Assembly: GCA_030674185.1 (NCBI GenBank)
Contig: JAPXFY010000013.1
Location: forward strand, 47,533,464 to 47,597,463
Reading direction: 5' to 3'
Origin: Monoplex corrugatus
Lineage: Eukaryota > Mollusca > Gastropoda > Littorinimorpha > Ranellidae
Length of the DNA stretch: 64,000 nt
This document shows, in pieces, positions 44,801 through 51,889 of this stretch (its first letter is position 1; each line of letters opens with the position of its first letter). The translations under genes were made by a program, and so were the position numbers. The notes below the pieces were generated by a model. The model saw nothing but the letters and a program-made list of their open reading frames with translations, was not told the DNA's origin and searched no databases.

Positions 44801-46280
44801 CTCAGGACCTTGTCATTAAATTCCCTATCAAGGGGAAACATAAAATTTGTAAGTTATTTGTTTTATTTTGTGTCAGTCTGTTTTTCTGCATCACTCTTCT
44901 TTGCTCTTTATCTTTAATTCTCTCTCCCTTTGTGATTTACTTTTCATTCTCTCTTTGCTATTTACTTTTAGTTCTCTCTCCTTTTCCGATTTACCTTTTA
45001 TTCTCTTTTCCCTTTGCTATTTACCTTTCATTCTTTCTCCCAACTACCCTGTATCTCTCTTTCTGTCTATATCAGTTTCTGTGTCTCTCTTATAAAAAGG
45101 AAGGAGAGTGTGTGTGTGTATGTGTGTGTGAGAGTGCTTGTGTTTGTGTGTCTGTTGTGTTTGTGTCTGCCTGTCTGTATGTGTGTTTGCGTGCATGTAT
45201 GCGTGCATTACACAGGTAAAATGTATTTATGTTGACATGTGATGTATAATGCTGCTGTGTCAGTGAGGATCAAAGCGTGACAGATATAAGAGTGAGGTCC
45301 ATTGATCGTGGAGCATTGTGACATCTTTAATGAACAGCTGAAACATTAGATGCTGGTGTTGAATTAAACATGAAAGATCGAGGCCACAAGCAATCAGTAC
45401 TGCGCACCTAAATGTTTGTGCATTTCTAGTTATGTGTGAAATGTATAAAGAAACTGAATGTATTAACAGTCACTTAAGACAACTCAAAGCTTGAGTCTTG
45501 TCAGTGTATGTGTCATTTGGGGGTGGGGGGGGGGGGGGTTTAAGACTCCCACTTTATATAATCATGTGGTGTTGTAGTATCATTGAAGTATGTTTATATT
45601 GATGTGTATGTATGTATGCGTATGGCTGGATGCTCATAGTATGTATTCATTTATGTTTGTGTGTGAATGTGGGTATTCTGATGTGTTTATGTGTGATAAC
45701 ATTAGTGCTTCTGTATGTGCATTACACTTTGTTAATGTGTAATGGGCAGTGAGTTCAAATCTTTTTTTGCTATTTATTCACGGTTTGCATGGTCAGGCCA
45801 TGTTGGCACTGAATGTGCTATATTTACCTTATGAGTGCCATTCTCTTGAGATGTAGATTGAATAAACATTTGCATTACATTGTACAGTGGTACCATGTTT
45901 TGTTAGAAGATGCCTGCAGGCCTGGTACCTCTCACTGGAGGATAGAACATATAAAATAATTTATTAGTATTATTATTATCAGCTGAAAAAAACTCAAGCA
46001 GCATAAAGCTTTTAGCAACCAGCAATGTTTTTCTGTTGAAAGACAGTTTTTCTTTATGCTTGAATGGCAAAATCAACCTCAAGAATAGACTTTCAAGCCA
46101 TGATAGGTTAATTGTTTTTGTGTCTGCTCAGAGAGAATGTTTCTTTTGTTTGTTTGTTGTTTGTTGTTTTTAGCATATTATTGAGTATGGATTTATTTAC
46201 TTATTTATTTAATTTCTTTTGTTTGCACAGACAAACTGGACCCTGATCTACACAAAGCAGCCAAAAGGGGGCTGAGATAG
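25756..46280 (+). CDS. TRIP4: TRIP4 / activating signal cointegrator 1 (ASC-1), 13 exons
   Basis: ASC-1 is a subunit of the tetrameric ASC-1 complex, with ASCC1-3. It acts in transcription coactivation and, with the helicase ASCC3, in splitting collided ribosomes. The 13 exons total 1800 nt, giving 599 residues, close to the 581 of human TRIP4. Features: an N-terminal helical segment at about 1-75; a lysine-rich then polyserine linker at about 88-145; a zinc finger with Cys at 196, 198, 209, 212, 217, 225 and 228; the segment RRTQVIDDECDYFATDSSWL in exon 7; and an ASCH domain from about 461, starting CLSMHQPWASLL, to about 583. All splice sites are GT-AG and all phases match. Exons 8 and 9 appear to carry two cancelling frameshifts; see those entries. 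The start is the first ATG and gives a family-like N-terminus. Confidence 0.95.
26286..26334. repeat. (ACT)n trinucleotide microsatellite
   Basis: About 15 near-perfect CTA/ACT units. Confidence 0.95.
26708..26850. repeat. (CA)n microsatellite
   Basis: A CA array with GCACGCACTCATG interruption near 26768, then a long pure CA run. Confidence 0.95.
27774..27958. mobile_element. Nested TTAA-flanked palindromic MITE, complete
   Basis: The 185-bp element has TTAA at 27770-27773 and 27959-27962. An inner 72-bp hairpin (27844-27915) centred on CTTCCTACAGGAAG is itself flanked by TTAA at 27840-27843 and 27916-27919. The terminal motif CCCTTTGACTCCC recurs at the outer left end, with its reverse complement or close variants at the other ends. 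The size, TTAA target and TIR form suggest a non-autonomous piggyBac-like family. Confidence 0.8.
28515..28600. repeat. (GT)n microsatellite
   Basis: GT repeat with a GGTG and a GCGT interruption. Confidence 0.95.
28870..29017 (+). CDS. TRIP4: TRIP4 exon 2
   Basis: The acceptor is GAAATAG at 28869 and the donor AAG|GTAAGA. It encodes YILSINDAEDLEEYMLSLLD and then a helix ending PPPNAK. The YILSI and EEYM pattern matches the N-terminal domain of ASC-1. Confidence 0.93.
29182..29486. repeat. GA, CA and GT microsatellite series
   Basis: (GA)n at about 29225-29262, (CA)n at about 29272-29350 and, after 75 bp, (GT)n at about 29425-29486. The CA and GT arrays are in inverted orientation and could pair. 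Confidence 0.95.
29580..29829. mobile_element. TTAA palindromic MITE with 65-bp insertion in the loop
   Basis: The outer ends are CCCTTTGACTCC (29580) and the eroded reverse GGAGTCAGAGGG, after TTAA at 29576-29579. The inner hairpin arms, 29650-29690 and about 29752-29786, are separated by about 65 bp of unrelated sequence starting GTAGTATTACGCAATATTGG. In the other copies the arms meet almost directly. Confidence 0.75.
30500..30690 (-). mobile_element. SINE family S3 fragment
   Basis: Shares TTCCATAAGCCAGCCACTGA and GACTGCATCTTTGATGCATG with the inverse of 43432-43600. It has no preserved tRNA-like head. Confidence 0.5.
31564..31788 (+). CDS. TRIP4: TRIP4 exon 3, lysine-rich and polyserine linker
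   Basis: The acceptor is AATTACAG and the donor ACAG|GTTAGT; 75 codons in phase 0. It encodes VYQKAEQPQVYIEAKGKKKK, a basic stretch and then a serine run. This part is probably disordered and is poorly conserved in the family. Confidence 0.88.
31850..32050 (-). mobile_element. SINE family S3 fragment
   Basis: Contains TTTTTCATAAGCCACTGGAT and GTGTTTTCATCAGTTCATG, parallel to 30590-30660 and inverse to 43432-43650. Confidence 0.45.
32234..32326. repeat. (TA)n(GT)n compound microsatellite
   Basis: TATATA run directly followed by a pure GT run. Confidence 0.95.
32427..32550 (+). CDS. TRIP4: TRIP4 exon 4
   Basis: The acceptor is CCTCACAG and the donor CCAG|GTGAGA. It ends KKKSKFVPLYSQQGKEKLVI then KLP; the KFVxLY...G..L motif precedes the zinc finger in family members. 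The acceptor could instead be two bases further on, but only the chosen site keeps the phase. Confidence 0.9.
32551..33641 (+). other. TRIP4 intron 4
   Basis: AT-rich. A short tandem repeat containing TAGATATTTTGTTAAAGATT occurs about four times at 33308-33425. No other feature was seen. Confidence 0.6.
33642..33760 (+). CDS. TRIP4: TRIP4 exon 5, C2HC5-type zinc finger
   Basis: The acceptor is GATTCTTTCAG and the donor TTTG|GTTTGT. It encodes CECQALKHKLIYNCSSCGRV and continues VCEQEGAGPCLFCG. The Cys spacing and the near-identical CEQEG.GPCLFCGTL core identify the zinc-binding domain of ASC-1, which binds transcription partners. Confidence 0.95.
33822..33995. mobile_element. Degraded TTAA palindromic MITE
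   Basis: The inner hairpin CCAGCTTTCTGCAGGAAGCTG is preserved, with a right outer arm ending GGGAGTGAAAGTGTTAA at 33999. The left outer end is eroded (TTTCAACCTGTCCACCAG). Confidence 0.65.
34255..34371 (+). other. Possible alternative last exon of TRIP4 (speculative)
   Basis: After TTTTCCAG at 34254 the frame in phase with exon 5 is open for 38 codons, starting DCRRQIIGGGKGWKVC, then TGA at 34369-34371 and AATAAA at 34377. Such an exon would give a short protein ending after the zinc finger. The AATAAA runs into a 12-base A stretch, so chance or a retroposed fragment is equally possible. No homology is known to me. Confidence 0.2.
34505..34653. repeat. (CA)n microsatellite
   Basis: CA-rich start with ACAAACAC and AACAC motifs, then a pure CA run to 34653. 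Confidence 0.95.
34655..34900 (+). repeat. Dispersed repeat R1, partial
   Basis: Begins GGAGATCATTTCACATCAAA and includes AAGGTCACACAGACAAAAAG, as in the copy at 21290-21695. A CA array lies directly at its 5' side. Confidence 0.65.
34945..35159 (+). CDS. TRIP4: TRIP4 exon 6
   Basis: The acceptor is TTCTGCAG and the donor AG|GTAAGT. It encodes VCSREDQEVLSRGSKKSEKL, a helical segment, and ends KHKDRLIEFDRT. The last part closely follows the family's KHKDKLLEFDRT. Confidence 0.93.
35195..35545 (+). repeat. Dispersed repeat R1 with internal (GT)n
   Basis: Starts AGGGAGATTGTTTCATATAA, has a GT run at about 35238-35336 in place of the usual GTGT-rich segment, then CAGTCTACCATTGTCTTCAC and CTGACCTTGAGAGGTGTG. 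The microsatellite seems to have grown inside the repeat. Confidence 0.75.
36398..36535 (+). repeat. 44-bp tandem repeat with acceptor-like motif, three copies
   Basis: Three units each contain GTGATCTCAGTGCTTTTCCC-like sequence ending in CAG at 36441, 36485 and 36529. Spacing is exactly 44 bp. Each unit has a pyrimidine tract plus CAG and so looks like a splice acceptor. Confidence 0.85.
37095..37239 (+). CDS. TRIP4: TRIP4 exon 7
   Basis: The acceptor is GATTTCAG and the donor AAAG|GTAAGA. It encodes RRTQVIDDECDYFATDSSWL and a charged helix ending SRKDRK. This is one of the most conserved parts of the protein. Confidence 0.95.
37455..38130 (+). repeat. Dispersed repeat R1 interrupted by a LINE fragment
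   Basis: The 5' part, GGAGATTGTTTCATATTGAC to CTTCTTCAAGGTTAC, ends at 37811. The 3' part AGTGACCTTGAAAAGGACAA resumes at 38089. The inserted LINE is flanked by GGTTAC at 37806-37811 and 38083-38088, a likely target duplication, so the LINE came after R1. Confidence 0.75.
37812..38088 (-). mobile_element. LINE 3' fragment (reverse-transcriptase C-terminus)
   Basis: The minus strand encodes KRRLKYVGHVLHSKNTDLMA, then KKGRPPISYIENI and SIQETVHKSQDRAAWKKMV, the end of a non-LTR reverse-transcriptase protein. The family differs from the TGATGA-tailed one. It is 5'-truncated. Confidence 0.75.
38365..38564 (+). CDS. TRIP4: TRIP4 exon 8, apparent internal frameshift
   Basis: The acceptor is CAATGACAG and the donor CTG|GTAGGT. 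The incoming frame begins ITLDFAGRQVIEES, as expected. After about 38410 the family-like sequence, MYDHRDTVVQEVQ and later GFLVNPHIVQPAPL, is in a different frame, as if one base were missing. The incoming frame is also open to the exon end but gives a non-family sequence. The phase of the whole 200-nt exon still fits exon 9, so the two lesions cancel. A sequencing or assembly indel cannot be excluded. Confidence 0.8.
38597..38906. repeat. Compound CA/CT microsatellite
   Basis: CA repeats, a (CT)n run at about 38683-38727, then CA repeats with CCACAC and ATCACAC interruptions. Confidence 0.96.
39040..39770 (-). mobile_element. Decayed LINE 3' fragment, second family
   Basis: Minus frames include KKFWTNLQDLIKNNCAH, then MFGVKCNIKTDDIVYLKSLL and GKYYIFKCKQGHK, as found at the C-terminus of some lophotrochozoan LINE proteins. 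Many stops and shifts are present. Confidence 0.5.
40037..40330. mobile_element. Three-level nested TTAA palindrome
   Basis: The left side has TTAA at 40033, 40103 and 40172, each followed by a YCCTTTGAYTCC motif. The right side has TCAA at 40246, TTAA at 40288 and TTAA at 40331, each preceded by a GGAATCAAAAT- or GGAGTCAAAKGG-type motif. The core hairpin is centred on CTTCCTACAGGAAAC. It is one level deeper than the copy at 27774. Confidence 0.8.
40578..40757 (+). CDS. TRIP4: TRIP4 exon 9, second compensating frameshift, ASCH start
   Basis: The acceptor is TTTTTACAG and the donor AT|GTAAGT. The first half reads FVSDQKPKKSSSDAHKGG in the frame continuing the conserved reading of exon 8, but that frame meets TAG at about 40671. 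The second half, IIQDREFQEMSDEGMCLSMH and QPWASLLVAGIK, is in the frame that matches exon 10. One extra base somewhere in about 40625-40670 would explain this. The ASCH domain starts here. Confidence 0.85.
40758..42891 (+). other. TRIP4 intron 9
   Basis: Contains an inverted S2 SINE (40985-41405) and a 39-bp tandem duplication GTCAGGTTTTCCTTAGCAGC at about 42359-42436. The rest is unremarkable. Confidence 0.65.
40985..41405 (-). mobile_element. tRNA-derived SINE, family S2
   Basis: On the minus strand the head is at about 41405-41350 with B-box-like CGTGGGTTCAACCC. The body has GGTTCTTTTGAAAGAGTCAT, and the tail GGATTCATTACACTTGG region, read inverted, matches 63130. It is nearly full length. 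Confidence 0.6.
42892..43013 (+). CDS. TRIP4: TRIP4 exon 10, ASCH domain core
   Basis: The acceptor is ATTTTGCAG and the donor AGAG|GTGAAA. It encodes HEGRTWYTPHRGRLWIAATA followed by KAPSSAEISELESHYQH. The GR.WYTPHRGRLWIAA.AK block is the signature of the ASC-1 ASCH domain, a probable nucleic-acid-binding fold. Confidence 0.96.
43014..43783 (+). other. TRIP4 intron 10
   Basis: Half of it is an S3 SINE copy (43290-43655). No exon-like sequence was seen. Confidence 0.65.
43290..43655 (+). mobile_element. tRNA-derived SINE, family S3, best copy
   Basis: A B-box-like GGTCCTGGGTTTGCTC at about 43352 follows a TGGACTTACAATTAGAAGG anticodon-arm-like stretch. The body has ATCCTGCAAGTCACGTCAGT and GGCTGGCTCATGGAATTATG, shared with the inverted copies in introns 2 and 3. 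Confidence 0.55.
43784..43881 (+). CDS. TRIP4: TRIP4 exon 11, ASCH domain
   Basis: The acceptor is GCCATCAG and the donor AAG|GTGAGT. It encodes VDFPSDYPVGCLLGCVDLVD and CLSQEDYRQK, almost identical to the human segment over the GCLLGCVDL core. Confidence 0.96.
43882..44751 (+). other. TRIP4 intron 11
   Basis: Begins with degenerate palindrome arms (43891-44062), then a fuzzy tandem repeat of about 45 bp, AAGGCTAACATMAAAAGGTAGAA-like, at 44060-44290, and TGATGATG-rich sequence before exon 12. Confidence 0.6.
43891..44062. repeat. Tandem half-arms of the TTAA palindrome family
   Basis: Three or four same-direction CTCCCTCACCCTATCCACCA-like arms, spaced about 60 bp apart, without matching right arms. 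Confidence 0.55.
44752..44848 (+). CDS. TRIP4: TRIP4 exon 12, ASCH domain
   Basis: The acceptor is TTTGTTTCAG and the donor ATTT|GTAAGT. It encodes FPEGESACPYVFICENPQDL and VIKFPIKGKHKI, matching the family's FVFICKNPQ and KFPIKG. Confidence 0.95.
44849..46230 (+). other. TRIP4 intron 12
   Basis: Contains pyrimidine-rich CTCTCTCCCTTTG repeats at about 44903-45070, GT-rich sequence to 45200, a G-run at about 45518-45537 and an AATAAA at about 45860 that is likely cryptic. No exon was seen. Confidence 0.6.
46231..46280 (+). CDS. TRIP4: TRIP4 exon 13, terminal coding exon
   Basis: The acceptor is GTTTGCACAG. It completes a Tyr codon and encodes YKLDPDLHKAAKRGLR followed by TAG at 46278-46280, matching the end of the family protein, where KLD...H..AKKGL is typical. 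Confidence 0.93.
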
Positions 46281-47701
46281 TTGTGAGCAAGACACATGAC
46301 ATCCCGCCTCAGTTGAGTCAACCTTCCAGTTTCCTACATGTGCTGACCTTTGCCAAGTTCCCTCCACTTCTGCTGCTGCTGCATTCCAGTGCTTGGCCAG
46401 ATGCCTCAACTATTTGATGAAATCTTTGGTTCAGATTTTTGAGCTAGGGCAATCTGTAACACAAAATATTGGCCTGGTGGTGCAGAAAAACAGTGACATC
46501 CCTCCACCGTCTGGTCAATCTTTCAAACTTCTTACATCGACGTCTCCCAAGTTCCCTCTACTTCTGCTACTGCTGTGCTCTAGTGCTAGGCCGAATACCT
46601 CAGTTATTTAATTGATGAAATCTTGGACTCCTATTTTTGAGTAAAGCTCAACCAATGATGCAAAGTGTTGTTTCCGTGCTGCAGACAGACCCATGATGTC
46701 CCTTGGCTGTCCTTACCCTTCTGGACTTCTTACACTGACTGTCTCCATATTCCCTCCTGTCTGGTTGCATTATGTTTTGTGCTGGTTGGACTCTTCAGAT
46801 AAATAACCCTTTCATTCCCACATTTGAGTTTAAGATTTCATTAACCGTTCGTTCGCTCATCCTTGAATGAGTAAGTGAAAGGATTAATAAAATCTTGAAC
46901 TCAGATTCTGCAGGGCTGGTGGATAGGGTGAGGGGGAGACAGGGTTGATCAATACAATTTTGGATTTAAATGCTTGAGTTAGGTCCAGTCTGCAATATGG
47001 ACATAGACCTGTTTGCTGCAGGAAACTGTTAGAATGGGTGAAGGAATGAAAGGGTTAAATAATGAAATCTGTAGCTCAGATTCTTGTGTTAAGCCAAGTC
47101 TGCATTGGGCTGCCTGTCTAATTGTGCCAATCATTCTGTGGTTGTGTTAGCTTAGCTTACATTCTAGTTCGTTTTTCAGTCAGCTTAGCTTTAGCGTTTA
47201 GGCCCCATTACCCATAAAGACTGTACAAGAAGCTGATTGATAGGAGAGGGAATGAAGGAGTTGAGAAAATCATACAGCTAAAATTCTTGAAATAGGTTCA
47301 GTCTGCAACATAAACAATGATTCACTTGCTGCCTGCCTGAATATGCAAGTCTTTCTGTGTTAGCGTCAGCTCAGCTTTAGATTTTAGCTCCCATTTCTCA
47401 TCAATATCCTGTAGGAAGCTGATTGATAGTGTGAGGGAGTAAAGAGGTTAAGTTATAAATCATGGACTCAGACTCTGGAGTGAGCCCAGTCTGCCACATT
47501 GGCTTGCTCGCTCGCTATATTTCTGAATGTGCCAGACTTTGCTGTGTTTCTGTCAGCCTCGTATTAGAATCTAGTTCCCATTCATATCAAGAGTCTGTCC
47601 TTACTGTGAGTATTGCATAAATTCAAGGAGTTTATGTGGTCATTGATGTCAGACTAGCAAAGACCACATGTGTCTCACCAGATAAGGTGATTCTAAATAA
47701 A
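46281..47701 (+). other. TRIP4 3' flank with degenerate tandem repeat and possible poly(A) signal
   Basis: From 46290 to about 47600 a diverged unit of roughly 200 bp recurs about six times, recognisable by ATGAAATCTTGGACTCAGATT-like stretches and by CAGTCTGCAACAT-like stretches. Arms of the TTAA palindrome family are woven in (46807-47054, about 47222-47262 and 47408-47452). An AATAAA at 47696-47701 could end the transcript, but this is not certain. Confidence 0.5.
46807..47054. mobile_element. Degenerate TTAA palindrome copy
   Basis: Left motif CCCTTTCATTCCC after TAA at 46804, right motif GGAATGAAAGGG before TTAA at 47055. The interior is filled by a CTGGTGGATAGGGTGAGGG arm and the 200-bp repeat unit. 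The TIR form CCCTTTCATTCCC is intermediate between the CCCTTTGACTCCC MITEs and the CTCTTTCATTCCC piggyBac element. Confidence 0.5.
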
Positions 47702-48064
47702 TGAAGTTCTGTTCCAGTTTTGCCAGTATCTTGTTGATGTTGCTTTTTGTTCTTAAGAATAATCAGAATGCAGTTAAAGTGGCGATGTGTCAGTTTAAGA
47801 AATTGTCCTGTTTTTCTTTGATTTCAGTTTAAGAAATTGTCCTGTTTTTCTTAGATTAATTGCAAATTTCTTTTTCATCGTTCCACTTGTCTTTGTGAAT
47901 GTGAACTTTTGTCCATACCGTAAGTGAAAAGAAACAATTGTATTGGCCATGATAGGTGACTACACACACAAATGAATAGTTCATTACAAATGAAGAGATC
48001 ATTAGTTGTTACTGTATTAGATGAAAGACATGACTGCGTTAGGTATAAAGATAAAAAGATACGG
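47702..48064. other. Intergenic, no feature recognised
   Basis: AT-rich sequence with a 27-bp tandem duplication, AGTTTAAGAAATTGTCCTG and flank, at about 47792-47852. Confidence 0.45.
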
Positions 48065-48068
48065 TTAA

Positions 48069-48703
48069 CTTCTCGCTACGAGCGTCAGGATTTCCCGATC
48101 ATGTCTCAACAACGCTTGTCTACGAGTGTTGGAGAAATCCAACTTGAGTTTTGAAAATTCGCGGGGCTTTCAGTATTTAACCAAAACTAATAGCCAGAAA
48201 TAGATTCTTTGGTCATTCTTAGCCTCGTTTCAGACCATGAGTCACTGTACTACGCAGTTGGTGCGTGGACAGTGCAAAATTCACGACCCACTATCTCTGC
48301 AGCGAAGCAGACAACGGAAAAGCAAATGGCTGAACAGTACTCAACAACTCTGCACTGTTCAATATGATCTCGTCCTTCAGTGCACGTGGAGTGTGTGCAC
48401 ATTGGATTTTATTAAATTTCAGCCAAAATGTGACTGTATGAACTGATTTATTGACCTGACTGTGTATTTTGTAAGACATTTTTCACCTGAAAATTTCTGT
48501 AATTTTACTTGTACCATTACTCAGCAACCATGAGGGTTAGACAATTGAAATTTCAGCATTTTGTACACCAATCTTTTAATATATGACCTGCCAGATTTCA
48601 AACTCTCCGTTACCATTTGTGTGTATGAGAATTTTTCTTATACCTTTACGAATGGTGCGTATCAGGGGAACGGCAAGGGGCATAATCATATGTAGCGAGT
48701 GAG
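48069..48703. mobile_element. TTAA-flanked non-autonomous element, piggyBac-like
   Basis: The left TTAA at 48065-48068 is followed by CTTCTCGCTACGAGC. The right end reads GTAGCGAGTGAG before TTAA at 48704-48707. The imperfect inverted ends and TTAA fit piggyBac style; the size is 635 bp. The interior has no transposase. Confidence 0.55.
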
Positions 48704-48839
48704 TTAAAAGTGTTGACCATGTGTAAAAAAAAAACCCAAAAAAACAGCAACAGCTAATGATTCAAAAGAGTATATAAGATATTCAAAAAGATACATTTCA
48801 TTGCACATAGTCCTCCTGTTTCCCAAGAGCTCTTTGTTA

Positions 48840-49820
48840 GAGTATTTGCTGTTGAACAGTTTGACGTTAGATGTGCCATTAGAAAGAATTGTAAAGTGCG
48901 TCAGGCACTGGGTGCTGTGTGATTAGTTCATACTGTTGCTGTGAGGAGTCAAACACCGGCAGTGCATATTTGCTCAGAGCATAAAATGTGTATGACCCAT
49001 CTGAGGAGGGAATGAAAAATAGCACAGACACAGTTGCACTAAATATAAAGGCCTTGAAAGATGATCAGGGATCAGTTGGTGAAGATGGAAATTTTTAAAA
49101 TGATGGTAGATCACTTGTATTTTTTGTTATGAGATGTCACAAACTGACATTCTGTGTGGGTTGAGGACTGTGTGTGTAAGATAAAGTGATGTAATAGTAA
49201 TGTTATGGCATTGTCCACCCACTGATTGAACCAACATGAACGTAGGATGTGAGTAAGGCAAGAGAAAAATTAAACTTTGTAGTGATTTACGAGATCTTTG
49301 CTGAAATCGGTTCTACTGATCTCTATTAGGAGTAAAAGAAAAAAAAAGAAAAACAGCAACAACAACAAAAGTCAGTTTATGTTTGCTCAGGACTGTGCAA
49401 AGCAAGTTCAACAGTAATCAGATGATTTTGGAAACTTGCTGAACGAATCAAAAGTAGACACCATGTGGAAATCAAACACTGTAGTCATTTTATGATATGT
49501 CAGAATACTATTGTAGCCTACCATTCTAATGTGATAAATAGAAAACTGACAGTCTGTTTGAATAGTACTGTGCAAGCAAACAGCAGTAAAATAATACTGC
49601 AAGTTCCCAGAATGAACCCAAAGAAGGTGCTGTAACCAGCCATGGTTATAGACAATGTAGTGTTTTGTAACTTTTAGATAGCATCAGGAGTGAGCTCTAC
49701 TGTCTGTTGTGAGAAGTCAAAACCTGACAATCTATGGTCATTCAGGACTTTGAAGGCAAAGCAGTTAGCATTCAATGGTATTACCAGACGCTGAATGAAT
49801 GAACCAAAACGAATCCATTT
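48840..49820. repeat. Very degenerate tandem repeat, about 200-bp period
   Basis: Motifs of the type TGAGRAGTCAAAMMCYGRCA and TTGCTCAGGACTGTGCAAAGC recur at roughly 48940, 49140, 49375, 49550 and 49710. Identity is low. Confidence 0.35.
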
Positions 49821-51150
49821 CTCTCATGCTCTTAATTTGTGTTGTTTAAGTAGACTGATAGAAAAACAAGATATATATAGATACAGATATGTATATATTG
49901 AGACCAGCAACTACACTCCTTCATTTGTGATCATGATCTCACTTCATTTACACCAGTCAATAATTTTGCACTCATGTTGCATTTCAGAGCTACAAAATTT
50001 ATAGTTTGTGCAGTCCCAAGCTTTGCATCTGAGTGTAGACAGGACCATAGACTGCGGCAAGACAGATGTGATGTGCCACAGAGTGAATTGCCTACCTCTA
50101 TCTCCATGTCTCTGGAGGGTCTCAACCATACCTCAGGATTTGTAGTCCTTCACACCATTTTTGAGATTTGCATTGGTGAAGATGTGGAATTGTGAAAGGT
50201 AACGGTAGGAAGGGGTGATGGGAAAATGTCATTAATGTGTATGTACAGAATGAATGGTTCAGTGTGTGGTACCAATACCATTTTAAAGGCAGGACTTTGA
50301 GAAAGTATGGTAACATGTGTTCGTATGTGAAACGGAACTCATAACCAGTTTTTTGTGTGTTTTGTTTGTTCTATACAGTGTTGTATTTAAGCTGTATAAA
50401 ACTGGGGTGTGTGTGGAGATCACGGAGTCAGATGCAGTATCTGTGTAGGTTTCTTTGGTTGAATTGTCCATTTGTTTGTTTGTTTTGTCTTTCGTTTATA
50501 GGCAGTAATTGCTATTTGCGAAGTGCATATATTAGTGAGCTTTTTTCACATGTATGGGCATCTTTACCCTGCCATTAATTAAGGCGGTCGTACTTTTGTT
50601 TTCAGGGTTGTTTATGCAGGGTATTTTCTGGGTATTGTCACCATTTTAACACTTAACATGGCTTGCAGGATCTTTAACATGCATAGTTTTTGTTCTGTTT
50701 GCATAAACACATGAAGGGAATGGGGGGGGGGGGGGGGGTCAGACACTTGGCAGTCTGTCCGCAGTACCTGGGAGATCTGAAAAATTTCTGCCCTTTCCAA
50801 CCAGAGAGGAGGGGATTATTGTTTGCTTAAATACGAAAATAACAAAACAGTCCCCTCCCCCTCATACATACCAGAAAGAAAAGAAAAACTTAAAAACAAA
50901 GCAAACAAAAAACATGAAAAAAAGCCTTGACATAGCTGATATGAATCAGTTATTGAACTATTCAATTAAAGAAAGTTGTCTGATGAAACAGGATTGTAAA
51001 AAGGTATTGCCCAGGATTGAAGAGGGGGAAGCCCTGTAAGAGATGAAAATTAAATTGCACCACAATAACCTTGAAACGAAACTGTTCCATTCACACATGG
51101 AAATGGTACAAACATATCCACATCACGGCTTTTTTGTTGTTGTTGTTGTT
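49821..51150. other. Intergenic sequence
   Basis: About 49980-50130 keeps several frames open on both strands, but nothing resembles a known protein. A G-run lies at about 50722-50739. The sequence from 50590 to 50810 has phrases like the S3 repeat but is too diverged to assign. Confidence 0.35.
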
Positions 51151-51154
51151 TTTT

Positions 51155-51535
51155 TTTTAAGAAAGATTATTTCATATCAGCCAGAAAGAGTTGTGTGTGT
51201 ATTTATGTCTGTGAGAATTTGTGTGGACAAGATTTTCGCAGTTCTTTATGGGTGGATCTTTACCAAAGTTTGGTAAAAGGTGTGACCATCGAAGACTCAC
51301 GAAAATGTAAGTTTGAAAGGGAAGGCATCAAGGTCTAGGCCGAATGGACCAAAAAAACAAAAACAAAAAATGCCTTAATATCAACACTTACCTAGGAAAA
51401 TGTGTGAACAGTTCTTTCTCAAAACTTCTGACATTGCTTAAAAATCTGTTTTCATTGTCTACCATTTTCCTTGGTTCATATCAAGTTTAATGTAAGCAAA
51501 ACTTCTGGAAGGGTACATTGACTTTGAGTAATATA
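51155..51535 (+). repeat. Dispersed repeat R1
   Basis: Starts GAAAGATTATTTCATATCAG after a T-run, includes TTCTTTATGGGTGGATCTTT and TTGTCTACCATTTTCCTTGG, and ends near GGGTACATTGACTTTGAG. Confidence 0.65.
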
Positions 51536-51889
51536 AAATCTGTTTGTATATGCATGTATTTTTTGTTTGCCTTTTCTTTTTTGGAGGGTGGTGGTGGTTA
51601 AAAAAACGAGATTGTAAAATGGCTTGACTATTTTGACTTCTTTTTTAATGTTTTGCACTTGGTGAAAATAGATAATTTTGCCACTAGTTGCAATTATCTG
51701 TAAACCAAGCATACAGAGCAGATGACGACACAAAGTGATACATGTTTGTGTGCAAGTGCATGCACATGTACATGCACACACACCAGAAGCTTGCCACACA
51801 GAGTAGGCTACATCCTCTGAGTATGTATGTATGTACATAAGAGTACATCCTCTGAATATGTATGTGTGTTGGTACTTGGACTAAAGGAA

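Noticed and set aside
45859..45864. AATAAA as the TRIP4 polyadenylation site
   Set aside because: It lies in intron 12, before the terminal exon that completes the ASC-1 C-terminus.
49931..50195. Overlapping open frames on both strands near 50 kb
   Set aside because: They are short, of mixed composition and without splice support or recognisable similarity.
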